Under the pieces are notes generated by a model, which was not told the origin of the DNA, searched no databases, and worked only from the letters and a program-made list of their open reading frames with translations. This document shows positions 18,601-24,300 of a stretch of 35,532 bases of DNA, piece after piece (the first letter of the stretch is position 1; the number at the start of each line of letters is the position of its first letter). This DNA comes from JAYWDA01 sp043747555 (GTDB lineage Bacteria > Bdellovibrionota > Bdellovibrionia > Bdellovibrionales > Bdellovibrionaceae), in the NCBI GenBank assembly GCA_043747555.1, contig JAYTOY010000053.1, forward strand, positions 1-35,532, written 5' to 3'. A program made the position numbers and the translations under genes.

Positions 18601-18734
18601 TTCATGCTTACGTTTTAGATGATGAGTTGTCAGATGAACTAAGATTGAAATGTTCAATTAGAACAGAGGTTACAAAATTTAAGAGAGATCATTTTTCAGC
18701 CATCCTCACCTTTAACAAGAAACGGAGAGCTTGA
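12621..18734 (+). CDS. Iterative type I polyketide synthase: KS-AT-ACPx3-(ACP-like)-KR-half DH
   Basis: A 2037-residue synthase. KS (about 5-470) has the full triad: C215 in DGACSSSL, H348 in EGHGTGT, H390 in MGHMKAAAG. AT (about 595-885) has GQGSQ, S697 in GHSLGE and NAFH (H801), which points to malonyl units. Three tandem ACPs carry DSIKAGEI with pantetheine serines S1050, S1158 and S1275. A fourth ACP-like module (about 1345-1425) has LGLSRTAVEKL, with S1373 but without the Asp-Ser pair. KR (about 1440-1880): the NAD(P)H loop TGGAKGIT starts near 1666 and Y1807 sits in YGYSN. The end is a single hotdog with the dehydratase motif HxxxGxxxxP (H1938) and stops there, so the second DH half is missing. 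The order matches PfaA and enediyne PksE synthases, but no PPTase domain is present. Cytosolic. Confidence 0.92.
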   Translation: MSSENKNKIAVIGIGCTFPGAKTKEEFWEVILSRRQQFRRHVDSRLPVKDYFNPDKKAEDMCYGKYASYVEGYEFEWAKKLIPKITFESNDIVHWLSLDTSIKALEDAGYDIKSLSNSNTSVIVGNSLTGEQSRAVSMRLRWPFIRRALEQSGELAGITDEQLEKLSEVMQKVYKSVFPSINEDTLAGALSNTIPGRICNYLNFKGGGYTVDGACSSSLIAIATAADALVSGKVDMALAGGVDVSLDTFELIGFAKTGALTTNTMHVYDKKAQGFIPGEGAGFVVLKRLEDAIRDNNKIYAVVNGWGISSDGKGGITAPDKNGQSNALQKAYRMAGYTPDKLSFIEGHGTGTVVGDKTEIEGIALTMQAFGINSTERAVGMTSLKSIMGHMKAAAGIGAFIKSVIAVDRRILPPTAGCIEPNPIFNTMGKNLFPVIRGEIRSHQNIMKAGISAMGFGGINCHVTIESGTRESQPIHTSLQESKLLCSSEDTEIFPISANNRNELIQKIQQVSIEASTMSFAEMIDMAASLSKKISESEVCRLSVVASNPGDLSEKLAQALVLLQNNPQFEMEKKFLSNQDRSVLIGCKKNQQKIAFMFPGQGSQFLNMGRALVERYDWAQEMLEEASQILSQQFNLDLKSTLFKDYFKAENSDEVLNWEKGLSETNFAQPAICLATALWLEHLKRINIKAEVVLGHSLGELSSFYYADAITFKELIEISALRGQLMAASFESAGGMASLACDRQKAEAIIKEVEGYITIANINSPKQIVVSGAKDAIASVLKVASKHHVAVTPLKVSNAFHSKLVESASVKIKDYFFNKPGSRAIQKKVVTGVDAQVVQSEINLKDYLSKQIIQQVDFVGSIQTLARSSDLILEVGPGDILTKLHGQNFEGQDNSHVFSVHKKGLSSIDYKVMLGGLFVNGVPLIWSEIFKDRFVKEFYPFAFKKFIGNPVENEFHVPELGLHRSIKEKSIPQPFIWKIEKSSPLPPAMPEITLEKADLTPREMPMNAQKSQSHEKMKNVVIGLICDRTGFVPEMIHLEMKMIEDLNLDSIKAGEIIATLMAEFDVQGEIDMAKLSTGTLQDLISAMGGGGTSAAVVNEAIVLQETNQPIELFPARQGEQKSIKVEKAVISLICDRTGFVPEMIRLDMKLIEDLNLDSIKAGEIIATLMAEFDVQNEIDMAKLSTGTLQALVTAIAGTPSVQTVSYAHAAASGMDFGPPLARAPSVSYVQPPQAPKIVSEKIKKSTIQLICDRTGFSPEMLRMDMKIIEDLNLDSIKAGEIIATLMAEFDVQKEIDMAKVSTGTLQELIHAMGGEGQAEPSNVIEIRQPSAEPKAPIVLDIHQVILKNIEKITHIPQAEIRDDLKLQSDLGLSRTAVEKLIGEVCTQTGIKPNLDVSVVQDYPVKELVRVFKILEKNKSEKTVEKKKNNLQYYDRWIRGFNVKFARQDRKIATSLTVRSSDDLNQARVLVLADDATQLLVSNLMQSLSQAGAYVEARSFADILKPKEKEPLNFSHIFFFQPYNTGDAFGPNLLRSVDRIEALRKIILTNSALVRNKFLSFIQFGDGHFEKGFQSPLTEVTTSHAIASALDKERSDYKIRVISLGLNPDPRMMAYEILEELKTNLKFDVVGFDNESRRHVYEIEVQSKRQMKSKNILWSKSDVVVVTGGAKGITAECAIAFAKKHKVKLALLGSSPLPPTDGNLARFARENIEFKYYQCDVADEGKVRESLSQIQKELGPISGVVHGAGKNTPRLFLTVSGQNALDEISPKVLGIYNLLKNIEPKNLKMVIALTSILGIDNVPGNAWYGYSNEVCHNIIRKFSQAHPGCHATCIAYGMWAEVGMAAQLKTEDRFAATGVKPIPKDEGVKFFMDLAENETAADEVIVTSGIWEGSRIPEPRGGKPVSNRYLETTIMALDKVEALCQSHLTLEDDKYVADHCYNGNYLFPTVFGLEAMAQAAAYVTGIHNPDNIQFENIKLEVPITVHEAKGTDIEVHAYVLDDELSDELRLKCSIRTEVTKFKRDHFSAILTFNKKRRA

Positions 18735-18736
18735 TC

Positions 18737-19672
18737 ATGAGTGATTCTTATTCATTAGTGATAAAAAGTTCAGAAAAGACGGCTTGGGTATTAGACGAGA
18801 TTCTGCCTGAGAACTATAGCTTAGACTTAACTAAGCAATTTATACCTATTCCACTGAAGGCTGAAGTTAAAGAACATGGTAACTTTACCAAGGCCGAGTT
18901 AAATTTGCTGAGCCAAACAAATGCAATTGCCTACACGTATATTATTGAAATTATTGAACGCTATATTGTCGACTTGGTCATGAAACAGTTTCCGATGCCG
19001 GTGGATTTAGAGAAAGAACGACTGCGAGCTATGAGTCGATTTCTTGATGAAGAGGTGAAGCATCAACAATTGTTCGATCGATTTAACACGACACTTAGTA
19101 AAAATTTAAATCAGCGTCTTGAAACTCCGAATAATGGAGCAGAGTTTGCGCGCAAGGTAATGGAAAAAAGTCCTCTCGCAATCTGGCTACTAACTTTGCA
19201 CACCGAAGTAATGACTCACTTTCACTACACGTTCCTATTTAAGTCGGGTGTCGACCTAGAGCCAAAATTTGTTGAAATTTTAAAGGCACACTGGTTAGAA
19301 GAATCCCAGCATGTCAAAGTTGACTCTTTGGAAATTCAACGGCTTGTCAAAACTACTCCTGAAACACAACTGAATTTGGCCCTTAAAGAATATGTCGAGC
19401 TGCTCCATCTAATTTACAAAGAGCAGATCGCATGTAACTTTGCGGCATTTGAAAATTTTAAAAGAATTTCAGGCGTTAAAATAAACCCCATCCACGAAGC
19501 AACCTTAATGAGCAATATTATGCAGTCTGCGAGAGGTTTAATCATTGATGCAGGTTTGCGGCACCCGACAATGGTTAATACTGTAAAATCTTTTGGCGTC
19601 GGGTTCGAAGTCAAACTTCCAGAAATTGCAAAGCACATTGAACAAGTTAATTCTTACAAAAGAGCAGCCTAA
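18737..19672 (+). CDS. Ferritin-like diiron oxygenase of the polyketide operon
   Basis: The ATG at 18737, with GGAGAG 7 bases upstream, is chosen over the TTG at 18731; it lies 2 bp after the synthase stop, so translation is coupled. The 311-residue all-helical protein has two ExxH metal motifs, E106-x-x-H109 in FLDEEVKH and E189-x-x-H192 in LEESQH, with E157 and H155/H161 in between (LHTEVMTHFH). This is the ligand spacing of carboxylate-bridged diiron oxygenases such as AurF/CmlI N-oxygenases and related desaturase-like proteins. It should activate O2 on a polyketide intermediate or product: hydroxylation, desaturation or oxidative cleavage. Which one cannot be read from sequence. Its place between the two halves of the dehydratase is unusual. 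Confidence 0.75.
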   Translation: MSDSYSLVIKSSEKTAWVLDEILPENYSLDLTKQFIPIPLKAEVKEHGNFTKAELNLLSQTNAIAYTYIIEIIERYIVDLVMKQFPMPVDLEKERLRAMSRFLDEEVKHQQLFDRFNTTLSKNLNQRLETPNNGAEFARKVMEKSPLAIWLLTLHTEVMTHFHYTFLFKSGVDLEPKFVEILKAHWLEESQHVKVDSLEIQRLVKTTPETQLNLALKEYVELLHLIYKEQIACNFAAFENFKRISGVKINPIHEATLMSNIMQSARGLIIDAGLRHPTMVNTVKSFGVGFEVKLPEIAKHIEQVNSYKRAA

Positions 19673-19695
19673 ATCATTATTAGGAGATTGATCAC

Positions 19696-21276
19696 TTGAG
19701 AAATGCAAAGACAAACCAAAAGTTTGAAGCCCTTGATGTGGATCTTGAAAGAATAAACAAAACCCTTTTTCAAGGGCCTACATTTAAGAAATTTCAAGAG
19801 ATTTATAAAATGACCTCGAGTGAATTTGCGTTCTCGGCAAGCGACGATTCTGAGGTAGTTTATCTTGCAAAAGCATTTTCAGAAAAAGTTCGCGCGCCCT
19901 TTATGCTTGGAGATCCGTTTATGCGCGATTCCCTTTTGCAAGCGGCCCAAGTGACAGCCATTCATACAGATTCGTTACCAATTTTCTGCGAGAAGTGGAA
20001 TATTGAATTGCATCGTCCGTCGCGCCAGTATTTTGCCGAAGCCAGCACCGTTTATAAACCAGAGCTACGAGAATTTGTGGCAGAGATAAGTTCAAGTTTA
20101 CAAAATGGAACTGTGGTTGAAGCGTTAACTAAAATGCATATTCGAGTGATTAAAGATGAAGCGGATCGGCCCCGCGCTGAAGCTTTTATGCTTCAAAAAG
20201 AAAATCCGAGTGTCATTGCGACAGACCCAATATTGCAAGCCGCCGAACAAATGCGATACCAGACGCCGAAGGGACAAGTTGTTAGCGTGACAAAAGATGC
20301 TGACATTTATTCTATGTCTAGCTCCGCTAAGCGGGCGCAAGCACGTTGGCCCGTGCTTTTTAAAGAGTGCCGCAGCTTCGGAAAGTCCGTCGACTTTCAG
20401 GTAATTGTTGAGTGGATGGGCAAGATGCGGGAGATCTCTTTGCGGGCAACAAATCCTGGTGTAGAAGCGTATCTTTTAAACGAAGGATTTGGATGGGTCA
20501 CGAACAATATCGAAGTAATGATGCTTAATAAAATGCCTCAACATGGTGAAATTGTAGATTGTGAGTACTGGCTTTTACCTGTTGCTGGCCGCAAGGACAG
20601 CTCGATTGATCAAAGGTTTGTTTGGCACACAACTGACCACAGTGGAAATCGTAAGTTGTTTTCTGTTGGAAAAATGCGTACTACATGGGTCAAGTTGATC
20701 GATCACGGAGTCGTAGAAGTTGCCCCTTTCCCGGAGCCAGTTCTGAAAGTTTTTCGACCATCGCATTCGCACACTGAAGAGGTTGAAATTAATAAAGATC
20801 AAGCGACGCTTTTAGGTGAAAATATTTTCACTCCTGACTTGTCGTTCGGTTTTTTAAAAATTCACGAAAAACAATTTCAAACAAGCCAAAAAGATTCAAA
20901 TCTTGTTGGAAACGTGTATTTTTCGAATTATTTTGTCTGGCAGGGTGAAGTCTTGAATGACTTTTTAACAAAGCTTCTTCCTGAGCTCAAGCATTCACCG
21001 CATAGTGGTATACCTGTCTGCATCAATTGCGACATAAACTACTTGCGCGAGACGATGCCGTTCGACACCGTCGTGGTTACGATGGCGGTTCGGCAAATGA
21101 CGAAGAATGGGATTCGCTTAGTGTTCGAATATTTTAAAAAACTAGACGATGGTAGTCTGCAAAAATCTTCTTTTTCTTACCATGATTTAATCTGGAGCCA
21201 GTCAGGGAAGGATATTGTACCGATGCCGTTGCCTTTGGAAATTGTGAAGGCGATTAAGCAAGCGGCGGGAAGATAA
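19696..21276 (+). CDS. Three-hotdog protein: dehydratase second half plus two thioesterase-like domains
   Basis: TTG start with AGGAG 9 bases before it, 23 bp after the oxygenase stop; 526 residues. About 20-170 reads as the C-terminal hotdog of a PKS dehydratase: LFQGPTFKKFQEIY, then GDPFMRDSLLQ with the D78/Q82 pair of the second DH motif, then a strand LPIFCEKW. This is the part missing from the synthase. About 215-345 is a second hotdog (VEWMGKMREISL, GFGWVTNN, RTTWV) like the acyl-thioesterase-type modules near enediyne synthases. About 370-520 is a third: SNLVGNVYFSNYFVWQG (from about 401) closely resembles the thioesterase of enediyne/polyene cassettes (E10 type), which releases the nascent polyene. 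Proposed role: complete the DH in trans and release the chain. Domain calls are from motifs; boundaries are approximate. Confidence 0.75.
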   Translation: MRNAKTNQKFEALDVDLERINKTLFQGPTFKKFQEIYKMTSSEFAFSASDDSEVVYLAKAFSEKVRAPFMLGDPFMRDSLLQAAQVTAIHTDSLPIFCEKWNIELHRPSRQYFAEASTVYKPELREFVAEISSSLQNGTVVEALTKMHIRVIKDEADRPRAEAFMLQKENPSVIATDPILQAAEQMRYQTPKGQVVSVTKDADIYSMSSSAKRAQARWPVLFKECRSFGKSVDFQVIVEWMGKMREISLRATNPGVEAYLLNEGFGWVTNNIEVMMLNKMPQHGEIVDCEYWLLPVAGRKDSSIDQRFVWHTTDHSGNRKLFSVGKMRTTWVKLIDHGVVEVAPFPEPVLKVFRPSHSHTEEVEINKDQATLLGENIFTPDLSFGFLKIHEKQFQTSQKDSNLVGNVYFSNYFVWQGEVLNDFLTKLLPELKHSPHSGIPVCINCDINYLRETMPFDTVVVTMAVRQMTKNGIRLVFEYFKKLDDGSLQKSSFSYHDLIWSQSGKDIVPMPLPLEIVKAIKQAAGR

Positions 21277-21331
21277 GCGCTGATAAACCAGTGTCAGACC
21301 TTAGGTTAGATCTAGTTTGTTTCCGCTGAAC

Positions 21332-21337
21332 TATACT
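21332..21337 (+). promoter_or_regulatory. Candidate -10 box for the kinase gene
   Basis: TATACT lies in the 112-bp gap between the polyketide operon and the kinase gene, about 50 bp before the kinase start. No good -35 element is seen at the right distance, so this is tentative. If real, the kinase has its own promoter. Confidence 0.25.
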
Positions 21338-21388
21338 ATGAATTTACCATAATTGTGCCAGACTCACCACAAGAGGTGTAGCAAGTGT

Positions 21389-24300
21389 ATGGCAAACGAT
21401 AATAAATTAAGCGACTTAGCTCAAGATTTAAATATAGAAATTGAAAAAGAAATCGGGCAAGGAACATCAAGTATTGTTTATAGGGCTAGACCTAAAGATC
21501 TTAACAAAAATGAACTGTACGCTATTAAAGTTCAGAAATCCATGACTCAGCCCGGATCTGGACAATATTTTAACAAACGTTTTATAAAGGAAGCCTCGAC
21601 TTTGGCGCGCATGCGCCATCCTGGAATGGTCCAACTCTTTGCAGTTAAAGAATATGAAGATCGAATTTGTTTGGTCATGGAATATTTCGACGGCGACCCG
21701 CTTACGAAAGTCCTCAGTCATGGAGCCTTGTCAGAAGAAAAGACTCTAAAAATTACAAAAATATTAACAGGTGCATTGCGCGAAGCCCATGTTTTGGGCC
21801 TTGCTCACCGTGATATCAAACCAGATAATATTTTGATCAACTTGCAAGAACAAGTAAAGCTGATCGACTTTGGATTCGCTGCCGAACATCAGTCTGATTC
21901 AAGCACGGAACAGAAAGAAATTGTTGGTACCTTTAACTATAGCTCACCCGAACAACTAGGGGTCTTAAAAAGGCCTGTTGATCAGAGGTCTGATCTTTAT
22001 TCATTAGGAATTATTTTATTTGAATGTTTGACTGGTCACTTGCCTTTCGACGCTGTTGATGTCGGCGAGTTGGCCCATCAGCATTTAAGCAAAGAGCCCG
22101 CAAAAGTTTACGATATTAATCCCAAGGTTTCTCTGGGAATCTCTGCTGTTATTGCAAAGCTTCTAAAAAAAGATCCAGATGATCGGTACCAAACGTGTGA
22201 AGGCCTGCTCGCAGACCTGGAGGACTTAAGTAAAATTAATGGGATTTTCGAAACTGGTCAGGTTGCTGCCTTAGGTGCGAAAGACGGGTTTTTGAAAAAT
22301 GCCCAAGCTGGTTTTTTTGTTGGGCGCGAGCCTGAACTTCGACAGTTGTCTCGATCTTGGGAAGATGTCATTGCGGGAAAAGGTGGAGTTGTTTTTCTTG
22401 AAGGCGAACCTGGAATTGGTAAAAGCCGCCTGATCCGAGAATTTATTCATCTTTTACCTAAAACTAAAGACGGCAACGGGCCATTGATTTTAGGTGCTAA
22501 AGCAGAGCGTGGTGAAGCTTTACCATTTAAACTTTTGAAAGATTTGGTAGATGTCTACATTCGGCAAATGATCAGTTTAGAGAATTTAACACTTGTCCAA
22601 GCCAAAGAAAAATTAGTGGAAAGCATGGGGGAGTATGTGGCGGTTTTGCGTCACTTCTCGCCGCAGGTGACCCGGATTTTATCGGATGTTTCTTTGAGCG
22701 ACACTGGCGTTTATTCCCAAGAGATTTTTCAACACGCCATTACGGAATTTTTAGTAAAACTAGCCAAAAGGTATGGAGCTGCCATATTGTTGATTGATGA
22801 TTCGCAATGGATGGATGAAGGAACCCATCAAGTACTTAAAAAGTTGAATCTATCAACTATCGACAACCGTATTCTTTTAATTATTACCGGCAGAAATGAT
22901 GAGGAAAGCGCACAAAAGGTCCACGCGTTAATGAGTGAGCTTGATAGCGTTAGGAAGTGCTCTGCTCAAATTAACTTAAAAGCCCTTGAAGGCCCGGCGA
23001 TTAAGAATTTAATTCAGCAATATCTACGCTCAGAAAAAGTGGAAAATAAAATTACCGAAATTTTAACTTCACGCTGTCATGGTAATCCATTTATGTGTAT
23101 CGAATATTTACAAGCGATGCTCGACGCTGGCGTTCTAAGTCCGCAGTGGAATGAATGGACTTTAAATCAAAAAAGAATGGATGGATTATCTCTAGGAGCA
23201 GATCTGATTGCTCTTGTTTTGACTCGACTAAACTCAGTCAAAGACGAAACAAAAGATGTTCTTACCTGGGCGGCGGTTATAGGAGGACAATTCAGCGTCG
23301 ATTTTCTGGCTGAAGTTTGTCCCAAAAGCCGGTCTCAGATCGAAATGGCGGTGGGCGAGGCTAGTCAGAGTAATTTGATAGAAAAAAATGAGATTGGCCT
23401 TTCACAATTTGTCCACGACCGCGTGCGAGAGGCTTTGCTCACTGACATTGGCGAAGGAAAGAAAAAGGAAATTCATCAAAAAGTGGCCCAAGTTTTAAAT
23501 ATAAAAATTAAAAATCAAAATCTAAAAGGATTCGTGGATGAGCAAACTGTCTACTCTTTAGCACATCATTCTTACATGGGTTCGTCTGCGGCCCATCATG
23601 AAATTATCTACGCCTCGAACTACCAGGCTGGCCAAGTCGCCTTTAGAAATTATGCGAATGAAGAAGCCTATCAATTTTTAAATCGAGCCCAGGAAGTGGC
23701 AATAGATTACAAGATTGTTGCTGACGCTGAGTTTTATAACTTAATAGGTCATGTGTGCATGCTGACCTTTAGATTAAAGGACTCCATCGGTTTTTTTGAA
23801 CAGGCTTTGCAAAAAACGGCAGAGCAAATGCAAAGAGCCAAAATTAAATGTTTAATAGCACAAGCCAAGCTGGCCGGGTGGGAAGTTTCCGATGCATGGA
23901 ATTCGGTGAACGATGCGCTAGCTGAAATTGGTCGACCACTTCCCGCAGGAACTTTTGGAAAAATTGTTTCCACATTAGGTTATTGGCCAGCACTCGGTGT
24001 ATTAGGCTACTTGAAAAATATTTTCAGATTAAAAACTAATTCTAATCCCAAAAAACGTCTCTTAGTAGACATCTTAAATGCCGCCAGTGAAATTGCCGTT
24101 TTTAAACACCCAATCCTCCTTCCGGTAACTTCGATGAGAGCAGTATTTCATTCGACGTTTTTGGAGGATGGGCCGGAAAAGACGGTTAGTTTAGGTATGC
24201 AGTCCCTGTTCCTGAAGGGATTCAAAATGCCAGGCGGAAATGCTTACTTTGCTCGCGCCATGGCCATGGCTCAAAAACTAAACAACAAAACACTTATGGG

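Noticed and set aside
12621..18734. Classification as an EPA/DHA-type PUFA synthase (PfaA)
   Set aside because: Tandem ACPs fit, but the DH at the end, the E10-like thioesterase domain and the absence of PfaB, PfaC and PfaD (enoyl reductase) partners speak against PUFA production.
21353..21388. Cys/His-rich N-terminal extension of the kinase from TTG at 21353
   Set aside because: The extension would precede a good ribosome site for the ATG at 21389; the CxxHH..C..C pattern is probably chance.
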